Positions 1 to 6,850 of a DNA stretch of 13,833 nucleotides are shown here, piece after piece. A program made the position numbers and the translations under genes. Origin of the DNA: Prevotella sp. (GTDB taxonomy: Bacteria; Bacteroidota; Bacteroidia; Bacteroidales; Bacteroidaceae); contig JAEEZP010000189.1 in NCBI GenBank assembly GCA_016291915.1, forward strand, positions 1 to 13,833, written 5' to 3'. The first letter of the stretch is position 1. Every line of letters starts with the position of its first letter. Below the pieces are notes generated by a model. The model ran no database searches, was not told the DNA's origin, and saw nothing but the letters and a program-made list of their open reading frames with translations.

Positions 1-51
1 TTTATGCTTGCCGGTCTGGTGATTGATGATGCCGTGAAGAATCTTTCGTGA
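1..51 (+). CDS. Possible 3' end of an unrecognised forward gene (partial)
   Basis: Frame 1 of the forward strand is open from the first base and ends in TGA at 49-51, reading FMLAGLVIDDAVKNLS. Codon choice resembles the neighbouring genes, and the stop lies two bases from the stop of the convergent thioesterase gene, much like the gldH/rodA junction at 7324-7327. Sixteen codons are too few to identify a family or to exclude a chance open frame. It could equally be plain intergenic DNA. Confidence 0.35.
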   Translation, partial: FMLAGLVIDDAVKNLS

Positions 52-53
52 TT

Positions 54-539
54 TCAGAATGACAACAGTTCTTCACCCTCGAGTTCGCATTCTGTGAACC
101 CCAATTCTTTCGCTTTGTCCGATGATACAATGAAATAGACAACCTCTCCGGTAACGCAGAGTTCGCCGTTGGCATTTGACAGTTCCACCGTAATGGTTAC
201 GAGGTTGCGCCGCTGTTCGGTAATCCTTCCACGTATGGTCAACTCGGGTTCTAAGGTTGATACCGCTTTCTTATAACGCACATTAAGAGATGAGGTAACA
301 CCGGATGTCTGTAGTTTGCGGAATACCACCCATCCTGCTGTCTCATCAATCAATGAAGCGATAATGCCGCCATGCAACACATTGAGCCAACCCTGATAAC
401 GGTCGCCCGGTTTCCAGTAACTGACGATATCATCACCGTCCTCAAAAAACACCATGTGGAGTCCAAGAGGATTGTCGGGACAACAACCGAAACAATTGTA
501 CCCCTCACGGTATAACCATGGATTCTTAATCTTTCGCAT
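54..539 (-). CDS. PaaI-family hotdog-fold thioesterase
   Basis: Encodes 161 residues, a usual length for a single hotdog domain. The central helix carries HGG at 56-58 followed by ASLIDET (61-67), the PaaI-type arrangement in which an acidic residue at about 65-66 supports hydrolysis of an acyl-CoA thioester. The N-terminal C16-F-G-C19 with PLGL just after is also typical of this subfamily. No signal peptide, so cytosolic. It is the last gene of the reverse-strand cluster behind tatC, separated by a 76-bp gap containing an 8-bp tandem repeat array that ends about 11 bases before this ATG. The family assignment is solid. The substrate cannot be read from sequence: phenylacetyl-CoA-type, dihydroxynaphthoyl-CoA and other acyl-CoAs are all possible, and the neighbours give no pathway. 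Confidence 0.85.
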   Translation of the reverse strand: MRKIKNPWLYREGYNCFGCCPDNPLGLHMVFFEDGDDIVSYWKPGDRYQGWLNVLHGGIIASLIDETAGWVVFRKLQTSGVTSSLNVRYKKAVSTLEPELTIRGRITEQRRNLVTITVELSNANGELCVTGEVVYFIVSSDKAKELGFTECELEGEELLSF

Positions 540-550
540 ATTTTATTAGT

Positions 551-598
551 TGACAAGTAGACAAGTAAACAAGTTGACAAGTAAACAAGTTGACGAGC
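551..598. repeat. 8-bp tandem repeat array between tatC and the thioesterase gene
   Basis: Six consecutive 8-bp units fill this interval: tgacaagt, agacaagt, aaacaagt, tgacaagt, aaacaagt, tgacgagc. The core ACAAGT is exact in the first five, and only the two leading bases vary (TG, AG, AA, TG, AA). The array begins 17 bases past the tatC stop codon and ends about 11 bases before the thioesterase start on the reverse strand, so it forms most of the leader between two co-oriented genes. Similar short AT-rich tandem spacers are, from memory, common between genes in Bacteroides and Prevotella genomes. No function can be read here. Confidence 0.9.
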
Positions 599-615
599 AG
601 CGCAACAATAGGCAA

Positions 616-1371
616 TTATTTATTTTTTTGCACGCTCCCTACCACGAAGATGCTGCACTCATAGAGCAACCAGATGGGAAGGGACACGATGAGCAGTGTG
701 AAAATGTCGGATGTAGGTGTGATAACCGCTGCTACGATAAGGATAGCCACGAAAGCATGACGACGGTATCCCTCCATCCACTCTTTGCGGAGCAATCCGA
801 ACTTCGCCAACAACCATGAGAGCACCGGCAGTTCAAAGACGATACCCATCATCAGGCTGAGCATCAGGAGGGTATCTACATAACTGCTGATGGTAAGCAT
901 GTTCGCGACACTGTTGTTGACCTGATAAGTTCCTAAGAAACGTACGGTAAGCGGAAACACGAGAAGGTAGTTGACCAGCACACCCAACAAGAACATCAGA
1001 TAGGCAGAAAGTGTGATGCGTACAGAATAACGACGCTCATTCTCGTAAAGTGCCGGAGACACAAAACTGAACAACACATACAACAGATAAGGAGAGGCAC
1101 ATACCAGTCCGGCAACCAATGCCACCTTCATATGAATGAGAAACTGTTCAGCCAAGCCGGTATTGATCAGTTGTATGCTGAACGGTTCTACCCCCACCCA
1201 TCGCCACAGAAAGAAGTTACTGTCTTGAGGAGCAAGTACTAAGCGGAAGAGAGGATCTTTAAGCGCGAAAGCAATGATACCGGTAGCCACGGTAGCTACC
1301 AGTATCTTGATGATGCTCGAACGGAACACGTCAAGATGTTCCCAAAAGGTCATCTCCTCATTTTCCGCCAT
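616..1371 (-). CDS. tatC: Sec-independent (twin-arginine) protein translocase subunit TatC
   Basis: Encodes 251 residues, normal for TatC, the inner-membrane receptor that recognises twin-arginine signal peptides and nucleates the Tat translocon. About six hydrophobic segments are visible (roughly 20-37, 78-100, 117-140, 158-178, 207-220 and 224-245). Conserved TatC features are present: N-terminal FWEHLD with R17, P48, the loop SPALYENERR with E112, FELP with E180, and ITPTSD near 217-222. The usual glutamate of the HLxELR motif is valine here (V15). The gene starts 2 bp after the stop of the upstream small-protein gene, which suggests translational coupling. No TatA- or TatB-like gene is adjacent. 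Identification is secure; whether the signal-binding site works in the usual way is open. Confidence 0.93.
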   Translation of the reverse strand: MAENEEMTFWEHLDVFRSSIIKILVATVATGIIAFALKDPLFRLVLAPQDSNFFLWRWVGVEPFSIQLINTGLAEQFLIHMKVALVAGLVCASPYLLYVLFSFVSPALYENERRYSVRITLSAYLMFLLGVLVNYLLVFPLTVRFLGTYQVNNSVANMLTISSYVDTLLMLSLMMGIVFELPVLSWLLAKFGLLRKEWMEGYRRHAFVAILIVAAVITPTSDIFTLLIVSLPIWLLYECSIFVVGSVQKNK

Positions 1372-1373
1372 GC

Positions 1374-1766
1374 TTATTTCTTTTTAAAGAGTCCTTTGAT
1401 GAAGCCACCCACCTTTGAGGCACCACGTTCAATACCTTTTGACATGCTGTTACCCACACTGTCGATCTCATCAATCACCTTCTGTGACTTGTTACGGAAG
1501 AGTTTCTTCTGATAACGTGTGCGATATTCGGAATACAGGCTCAACTCCTGGTTGTTCATCTGTTCCTTATACTCCATCTTATATCGGTCACGGAAAGAAG
1601 CGTACTTAGCCTCTAATGCAGGCACCTCACTATCTTTGATACTATCCTTAGCCTCAACCTGTTCTACAAATTTCTTCATCTCATCCAGGAAGGTAGTTAC
1701 CTTCTGTGCATGTGCTGTTGCTGTTAGCATCACTGACAGGAACAGCATTACAACCATCTTTTTCAT
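1374..1766 (-). CDS. Small exported helical protein of unknown function
   Basis: Encodes 130 residues. The N-terminus is a clear Sec signal peptide: MKK, a hydrophobic stretch, then TATAHA with probable cleavage after A20. The mature part is highly charged and predicted mostly helical (about 25-110), rich in Lys, Glu, Tyr and Arg, with no cysteine. The C-terminus is a Gly/Lys-rich tail ending GLFKKK that could contact membrane or nucleic acid. I do not recognise the family with confidence; it resembles the small periplasmic helical proteins of Bacteroidota that carry only DUF names. It sits 24 bp behind the M15 peptidase gene, with an A-rich ribosome-binding stretch before its ATG, and 2 bp ahead of tatC, the place where a tatA-type gene might be expected. 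It does not look like TatA, which has an uncleaved membrane helix and an amphipathic helix. Confidence 0.75.
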   Translation of the reverse strand: MKKMVVMLFLSVMLTATAHAQKVTTFLDEMKKFVEQVEAKDSIKDSEVPALEAKYASFRDRYKMEYKEQMNNQELSLYSEYRTRYQKKLFRNKSQKVIDEIDSVGNSMSKGIERGASKVGGFIKGLFKKK

Positions 1767-1790
1767 ATTCTCTTTTTCTTTAATTGGTTT

Positions 1791-2519
1791 CTATTTATAT
1801 TCAAAATGTTGATAATCCTTCAGACTCACCCAGTCGCCTCCCCATCTAAAGCCTTGAGCCGTAAACAACTTATACGCCAAGTCGTTATGGTCAATCTTGT
1901 ACGAGATATCGCGACGACGGTCTCTGTTAAAAGCATATTTCCGTCCTGCGGCTGGCTGTATCAGGGTCCGGTGCTTTCCCTTTTTGACGTATGGATTATA
2001 CAAAGGATTAATATCCACAGCCAGCCCTTTCGCATGCTTAGACAACGTCGTCGAACCTTTCACCACACGGAAATTGAAACAAGAAGTGTTGTTGTCGGTC
2101 ATCGAACGCTCATCATCAGCATCATAGTTGTCGATGAGTACCATCCGCTCTATCCGGTATTGGGCATCATACAGTTGACGGAAGATCTTGACCAGTTTGT
2201 CGGCAATGCTCTTGTTGCAGATCATCTCCCCCATCTGTATCTCTCCGGCGGCATTACGATGCAACACTCTCAGGTAACGGTAATCCTCACGTTTCAATGG
2301 GGCCCCTTCCTTCCAAGTCTTCCCTAGCATTCGTGCGAATACCCCATCGGGAATTACCTCGGAAGAAAAGCACTTGTCGATACCTATCTGCTGAACCACC
2401 GACTCAGACAAAGTCTTTCCTGCCTGCCAAGGTATTTCCTTTTCTTTGGCCTGTAGCATCAGAATGCTCCATAGTAAGAGCACGGAGAGGATCATGATAT
2501 GTTTCGTATTATTTGTCAT
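1791..2519 (-). CDS. Exported M15-family peptidase (D-Ala-D-Ala carboxypeptidase / endopeptidase type)
   Basis: Encodes 242 residues with an N-terminal hydrophobic segment (about 8-23) that looks like a Sec signal or membrane anchor; it has no twin-arginine motif and no lipobox. The C-terminal half carries the M15 zinc-peptidase signature: S160-K-H162-A-K-G-L-A-V-D169 supplies two zinc ligands, and GFRWGGDW (223-230) leads to D235-Y-Q-H238-F-E, giving the third ligand (H238) and the likely acidic catalytic residue (D235). Enzymes of this group cleave D-Ala-D-Ala or L-Ala-D-Glu bonds in peptidoglycan stem peptides. The N-terminal ~100 residues are not recognised. It is the first gene of the reverse cluster, with its own promoter in the divergent region. 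The fold is secure; the exact bond cleaved is not. Confidence 0.85.
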   Translation of the reverse strand: MTNNTKHIMILSVLLLWSILMLQAKEKEIPWQAGKTLSESVVQQIGIDKCFSSEVIPDGVFARMLGKTWKEGAPLKREDYRYLRVLHRNAAGEIQMGEMICNKSIADKLVKIFRQLYDAQYRIERMVLIDNYDADDERSMTDNNTSCFNFRVVKGSTTLSKHAKGLAVDINPLYNPYVKKGKHRTLIQPAAGRKYAFNRDRRRDISYKIDHNDLAYKLFTAQGFRWGGDWVSLKDYQHFEYK

Positions 2520-2598
2520 TTACAAACACTTGCTAAGACCTGCATCCCAAAGGGAGAGCCAGTCCATGAAAGATTTTATCCTTTTACCAAATCTCGGG

Positions 2599-2631
2599 CA
2601 AAGATAGTAGTTTTTTCTTTCTTCTGTCAAA
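2599..2631 (-). promoter_or_regulatory. Bacteroidota-type promoter for the M15 peptidase cluster
   Basis: On the reverse strand TATCTTTG (2606-2599) matches the -7 consensus TAnnTTTG, and TTTG (2631-2628) lies 21 bases upstream as the -33 element. Transcription would start near 2592, leaving a leader of roughly 70 bases before the ATG at 2519. It faces away from the GH20 promoter in the same gap. Confidence 0.65.
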
Positions 2632-2669
2632 TTATTATGGTTTTTTAGTGAATAAACATTAGTTTCTGC

Positions 2670-2698
2670 TTGTTTACCGATTATTTTACCTATATTTG
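2670..2698 (+). promoter_or_regulatory. Bacteroidota-type promoter for the GH20 gene
   Basis: TATATTTG at 2691-2698 matches the -7 consensus TAnnTTTG. A TTG at 2670-2672 lies 18 bases upstream as a partial -33 element. The predicted start near 2705 leaves a leader of about 25-30 bases. The -33 match is weaker than at the other two promoters in this window. Confidence 0.6.
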
Positions 2699-2729
2699 CA
2701 ATAACTAAGAATTCATTCTTTAAAAGTAG

Positions 2730-4379
2730 ATGATTATGAAAAAAATACTGACTATTCTTTTACTGTGTATGACTTTTATGCATGTAAATGCTGCTAATCA
2801 GGCAAACTTCAATATCGTACCTCTGCCCAACGATATTCAGGAAACGAAAGGGAAACCGTTTATACTCTCACAGGAAAGTAACCTATGGTGTAATATCATA
2901 ACAGATGACGGACTGGAGAGAGACCGCAGATTTCTATGGCAGTATATCAAGGAACAGACAGGTATCAGTCTGAAAGACAATAAGGGTAACAAGAAATCAC
3001 AGATCATCCTGGGATTAAACAAAAAGATCAGTAATCCAGAAGGCTATCGTATAACAGTCAACGAGAAAGAGATATTGATCGAGGGATCGACTGCTGCGGG
3101 TGTCTTCTACGGTATTCAGACCCTACGCAAGGCGCTGCCCCTGCAAAAGGATGGCGCAGCCATTGAAATTCCTGCTGTTATTATCAACGATGCACCGCGC
3201 TTTGCCTACCGTGGCATGCACCTCGATACCAGTCGTCATTTCTTCACTGTTGAGTTTATCAAGCAGTATATCGACATGATGGCATTGCATAATATGAATA
3301 CCTTCCATTGGCATATCACCGATGATCAGGGATGGCGCATAGAGATAAAGAAATATCCTGAACTCACCACCAAAGGCTCGATACGTAAAAGGACCGTGAT
3401 CGGACGCAATACGGATCTGTACGACAATACCCCTTATGGCGGTTACTACACACAGGAAGAAGCAAGAGACATTGTGAGATATGCGGCAAAACGTTATATT
3501 ACCGTGATCCCAGAGATCGATATGCCAGGACACATGATAGGAGCACTCACAGCATATCCGGAGTTAGGCTGTACGGGCGGCCCTTACGAGGTAAATCCCC
3601 GATGGGGTGTATTCGACGATATCCTCTGCGCCGGCAATCCTAAAGTCTTCGATTTTGTTAAGAATGTCTTAGACGAGATTATTGACATCTTCCCCTCGAA
3701 GATTATCCATATCGGTGGAGATGAGGCACCGCGTATTCGTTGGCAACACTGTGCGAAATGTCAGGGTTTGATCCGTAAGTTAGGACTGAAAGGTGATGGT
3801 AAATATCCTGCCGAGGCAAAACTGCAAGGTTATTTCACTTCTGTCGTAGAGGATTATCTTGCCCAAAAAGGCCGTCGTATCCTCGGATGGGACGAACTGT
3901 TGGAAGGAGATGTCAAGCCTTCCGCTATCATCATGAGTTGGCGCGGTGTAGAAGGTGGCATCACTGCTGCCGCCGAAGGACATGATGTAGTGATGGCTCC
4001 TACCAGTCATTTCTATTTCGACTACTATCAGGTGGAAGGACCCAATTTCAGAGAGCCTATGCTGATTGGTGGGGCAATACCCATCAGTAAGACATATAGT
4101 TTTGAACCGATAGCCGAAGGAATGTCTGAAGAAGCAAAAGCACATATCCTTGGTGTTCAGGCCAACTTATGGACAGAATACATTTCTTGTGGTGAGGTTG
4201 TTGAGTATCAGGTACTTCCTCGTATGGGTGCCCTCTGTGAGGTACAGTGGATGCAACCTGAAAAGAAGAATTTTGAGGCATTTGTCAACAGAGAAAAGCA
4301 CATGACCGACATTTATACGATGTACGGATGGAAATATGCCCAGCACCTATGGAAGAAGATAGATAACAAAGGATGGTAA
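2730..4379 (+). CDS. Exported GH20 beta-N-acetylhexosaminidase
   Basis: Encodes 549 residues; a second ATG at 2736 gives MKKILTILL, a more typical signal-peptide start, and may be the real one. Signal peptide about 3-21 (ends near HVNA), with no lipobox cysteine. A GH20b-like N-terminal domain spans about 26-155; the GH20 barrel runs from RGMHLDTSRHF (161-171) to about 510. The catalytic pair is D331-E332 in HIGGDEAPR, and typical sugar-site segments follow: HWHITDDQGWR (193-203), SWRG and the late ANLWTEY. These enzymes release terminal beta-linked GlcNAc or GalNAc from glycans by substrate-assisted catalysis. No C-terminal binding domain is present. There is no SusC/SusD pair nearby, so it looks like a stand-alone periplasmic or surface enzyme rather than part of a polysaccharide locus. 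Mucin, chitobiose or wall fragments are all possible substrates. Confidence 0.92.
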   Translation: MIMKKILTILLLCMTFMHVNAANQANFNIVPLPNDIQETKGKPFILSQESNLWCNIITDDGLERDRRFLWQYIKEQTGISLKDNKGNKKSQIILGLNKKISNPEGYRITVNEKEILIEGSTAAGVFYGIQTLRKALPLQKDGAAIEIPAVIINDAPRFAYRGMHLDTSRHFFTVEFIKQYIDMMALHNMNTFHWHITDDQGWRIEIKKYPELTTKGSIRKRTVIGRNTDLYDNTPYGGYYTQEEARDIVRYAAKRYITVIPEIDMPGHMIGALTAYPELGCTGGPYEVNPRWGVFDDILCAGNPKVFDFVKNVLDEIIDIFPSKIIHIGGDEAPRIRWQHCAKCQGLIRKLGLKGDGKYPAEAKLQGYFTSVVEDYLAQKGRRILGWDELLEGDVKPSAIIMSWRGVEGGITAAAEGHDVVMAPTSHFYFDYYQVEGPNFREPMLIGGAIPISKTYSFEPIAEGMSEEAKAHILGVQANLWTEYISCGEVVEYQVLPRMGALCEVQWMQPEKKNFEAFVNREKHMTDIYTMYGWKYAQHLWKKIDNKGW

Positions 4380-4401
4380 AAGAAAAAATAGTTTTTCTTT
4401 T
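4378..4401. terminator. A/T inverted repeat at the GH20 stop codon (weak terminator candidate)
   Basis: AAAAGAAAAA (4378-4387) and TTTTTCTTTT (4392-4401) form a perfect 10-bp inverted repeat with a 4-base loop (ATAG). It begins inside the GH20 stop codon. The stem has one G-C pair only, so it is a poor intrinsic terminator by usual rules, although it ends in a T-rich run. Its right arm overlaps the -33 element of the next promoter. Confidence 0.3.
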
Positions 4402-4429
4402 GCATTTCCCTCACTTATCCGTATCTTTG
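4399..4429 (+). promoter_or_regulatory. Consensus Bacteroidota promoter for holB-PSP1-gldH
   Basis: TTTG at 4399-4402 and TATCTTTG at 4422-4429 are separated by exactly 19 bases, an excellent fit to the phylum's housekeeping promoter (-33 TTTG, -7 TAnnTTTG). The predicted start near 4436 leaves an 18-base leader before the holB ATG at 4454, with an AAAAGGGAAA stretch as the ribosome-binding region. Confidence 0.75.
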
Positions 4430-4453
4430 CAAAATATTTGATAAAAGGGAAAC

Positions 4454-5572
4454 ATGGGATTTGAAGGAGTCATCGGACAAGAGACTGTTCGCAAGCGGTT
4501 GACAGAACTGGTTGAGGAACAGCGATTACCGCATGCCCTCTTGTTCTGTGGTCCGAAAGGTTGTGGCAAGATGGCTACGGCCATGTCGTTTGCAGCTTAT
4601 CTTCTGACCAAAGAATCCTCATCGCCGAATGCAGAGGCTATGCTTCGTACCTGGCAACATCCTGATTTGCACTTCTCTTACCCGGTGATACGCCCCGCAG
4701 GAACCAGTGCTGAGCACAAGATGACCAGTGATGACTTTTCCGAGCATTGGAACACCATGGTCAACCACAGTCTTTACTTCTCGTTAGACCAATGGTTGGA
4801 ACAGATGAATGCTGCCAATCAGCAAGCCATTATCGGTGTCGGAGAGAGTGACAGCCTGATCCGTAAACTCTCCCTGAAAGCCAGTCAAGGACTTTATAAA
4901 GTAAGTATCATCTGGCTTCCCGAGCGTATGAATGCGGAATGCGCCAACAAACTGCTGAAGATCATTGAAGAACCGCCACAGCAAACGGTCTTTATCATGG
5001 TGTGTGAAGCCCCAGAGCAACTGTTGGAGACAATCCTCAGCAGAACGCAAAGAATCGATTTCAAAGGGATTGACACTACTGCGATAGAGAAGGCACTGAT
5101 AGAAAAAAGGGGGCTTGAAGAGGATACAGCTCACCGCATAGCACGCATCGCCAACGGCAACTGGTTGAAAGCACTTGAAGAACTCGATGCCAATAATGAG
5201 AACCGTCTTTATCTCGATATGTTCATCATGCTCATGCGACTGGCATATCAACGTAATATCAAAGAGTTGAAGAACTGGAGTGATACCGTGGCGGGCTATG
5301 GTCGTGAACGACAGAAAGGAATGCTTACCTATTTCCTTCACCTGATACGTGAGAATTTCATGTTTAATTTCAGGATTGCCGATCTCAACTACATGACAGA
5401 AGAAGAAGAGAAGTTTGCGAAAAACTTCGCACGGTTTATCAACGAGGCGAATGTGATAGAGATCAGCGATTTGTTTTCGAAAGCTATCCGGGATATCGGT
5501 CAGAATGCCAACGGAAAGATTGTCTTCTTCGATATCGCACTGAGGATGATTGTCTTACTTTTACAGAAATAA
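4454..5572 (+). CDS. holB: DNA polymerase III delta-prime subunit (clamp loader)
   Basis: Encodes 372 residues of an AAA+ clamp-loader subunit. Visible landmarks: FEGVIGQE (3-10), PHALLFCGPKGCGK with the P-loop at 33-39, HPDLHF (69-74), NKLLKIIEEPP (165-175) and LSRTQRI (195-201), where R197 corresponds to the arginine finger of the SRC motif. Delta-prime helps the gamma/tau complex open the beta sliding clamp during replication. Bacterial delta-prime proteins usually carry a four-cysteine zinc module between the P-loop helix and the HPD motif; here that stretch (about 51-68) has no cysteine and is about six residues shorter than in E. coli. The C-terminal helical domain is intact. The gene heads a forward cluster with a strong promoter; the PSP1-domain gene follows after 37 bp. 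Confidence 0.9.
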   Translation: MGFEGVIGQETVRKRLTELVEEQRLPHALLFCGPKGCGKMATAMSFAAYLLTKESSSPNAEAMLRTWQHPDLHFSYPVIRPAGTSAEHKMTSDDFSEHWNTMVNHSLYFSLDQWLEQMNAANQQAIIGVGESDSLIRKLSLKASQGLYKVSIIWLPERMNAECANKLLKIIEEPPQQTVFIMVCEAPEQLLETILSRTQRIDFKGIDTTAIEKALIEKRGLEEDTAHRIARIANGNWLKALEELDANNENRLYLDMFIMLMRLAYQRNIKELKNWSDTVAGYGRERQKGMLTYFLHLIRENFMFNFRIADLNYMTEEEEKFAKNFARFINEANVIEISDLFSKAIRDIGQNANGKIVFFDIALRMIVLLLQK

Positions 5573-5609
5573 TACAACAGCACGTCTGTTATCAATATAT
5601 AAATAACTC

Positions 5610-6839
5610 ATGGATTATAAGAACCTACAATACAAGATAAATACAGGATGCGACAGAGGACTCTGCAGCAAAGCCTGTGGACGACAAGATAAGCAGTTGA
5701 ATACCTATGACTGGCTGGCAGATGTTCCCGGTAATACCGACCTGACAGATTTGGTGGAGGTGCAGTTTAAGAACACCCGTAAGGGTTATTACCATAACGT
5801 AAACAATCTTGAACTGAAAAAAGGAGATATCGTTGCTGTGGAAGCCAGTCCGGGTCATGATATCGGTGTGGTAACACTGACCGGCAGTCTGGTAAAACTG
5901 CAGTTGAAGAAGATCAACCTAAAGTCACCTGATGATATCAAACGTATCTACCGTATCGCCCGAAAGGCAGACATGGACAAATACTATGAGTCAAAAGCGA
6001 GAGAGCACAGTACCATGATCAGGAGTCGTCAGATAGCGAAAGACCTCGGGCTGGAGATGAAAATCGGTGATGTGGAGTATCAGGGAGATGGTAACAAAGC
6101 GATCTTCTACTATATTGCTGATGAGCGTGTGGACTTCCGACAGCTCATTAAGGATCTGGCCGCTGCTTTTCATGTGCGTATAGAGATGAAACAGATCGGA
6201 GCACGACAGGAGGCTGGACGTATCGGCGGTACCGGTCCCTGCGGTAGAGAACTGTGTTGCGCTACATGGATGAAGAACTTCGTGAGTGTGAGCACTAACG
6301 TAGCACGCTTCCAGGATATATCCCTCAATCCCCAAAAGTTGGCAGGAATGTGTGCCAAACTGAAATGCTGTCTGAACTATGAGGTGGACAACTATATCGA
6401 AGCAGGAAAGGCACTTCCCTCAAGAGATATTATCCTTCAGACTAAAGACCAGGACTATTACTTCCTGAAGAGTGATGTGCTGGCCGGCGTTATCTCCTAT
6501 TCTTCCGACAAGAACATGGCCGCCAATGTTGAGACGATCAGCATCAACAGGGCAAATGAGATCATTGAGATGAACAAGAGGGGAGAAAAACCACTCTCTC
6601 TGACAGATAACAACAGTGAGAAACAGGCTGATCATCCCATCGACTTGTTAGCCAGTGAGAGCATCACCCGTTTCGATAAAGCGAAGAACAAAAAGAAAAA
6701 GAAGAAGAGTAACAGACCGCAGAACAGGAATCAGCAGGCTGCCGGACAATCGGAGCAACAAGAGCAGAATCAGAGAAACGGGCAGAATAACCGTTATGAC
6801 AAAACGGGTAACGCAAGAAAAAGAGACACAAAAGAATAG
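5610..6839 (+). CDS. PSP1-domain protein, RicT/YaaT-like
   Basis: Encodes 409 residues. The core (about 45-265) matches the PSP1/YaaT family: a beta-rich N-terminal part with GDIVAVEAS (72-80), a helical segment (105-150), and a C-terminal PSP1 region with GRIGGTGPCGRELCC (203-217) and GMCAKLKCCLNYE (246-258). Cysteines C211, C216, C217, C248, C253 and C254, plus the N-terminal cluster C14, C19 and C23, are positioned for metal or Fe-S binding. In Bacillus subtilis, RicT (YaaT) forms an Fe-S complex with RicA and RicF that affects RNase Y and phosphorelay signalling; whether that role carries over to Bacteroidota is unknown. Residues from about 340 onward are a disordered tail with K361-K366 and Q/N-rich sequence. 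Between holB and gldH, an order common in the phylum. gldH starts 11 bp downstream. Confidence 0.88.
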   Translation: MDYKNLQYKINTGCDRGLCSKACGRQDKQLNTYDWLADVPGNTDLTDLVEVQFKNTRKGYYHNVNNLELKKGDIVAVEASPGHDIGVVTLTGSLVKLQLKKINLKSPDDIKRIYRIARKADMDKYYESKAREHSTMIRSRQIAKDLGLEMKIGDVEYQGDGNKAIFYYIADERVDFRQLIKDLAAAFHVRIEMKQIGARQEAGRIGGTGPCGRELCCATWMKNFVSVSTNVARFQDISLNPQKLAGMCAKLKCCLNYEVDNYIEAGKALPSRDIILQTKDQDYYFLKSDVLAGVISYSSDKNMAANVETISINRANEIIEMNKRGEKPLSLTDNNSEKQADHPIDLLASESITRFDKAKNKKKKKKSNRPQNRNQQAAGQSEQQEQNQRNGQNNRYDKTGNARKRDTKE

Positions 6840-6850
6840 TACATCCGCGG

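Noticed and set aside
551..598. CRISPR array
   Set aside because: The units are only 8 bp and directly adjoining, with no spacers and no cas genes; this is a simple tandem repeat.
1374..1766. TatA/TatB identity for the small protein before tatC
   Set aside because: It has a cleavable signal ending AHA and a soluble charged helical body, unlike the uncleaved N-terminal helix plus amphipathic helix of TatA/TatB.
1806..2327. Forward open frame of about 173 codons opposite the M15 peptidase gene
   Set aside because: Antisense to a gene with clear zinc-peptidase motifs; composition looks like a mirror of that gene.
4784..5341. Reverse open frame of about 185 codons inside holB
   Set aside because: Fully antisense to holB, with no start context and no recognisable domain.
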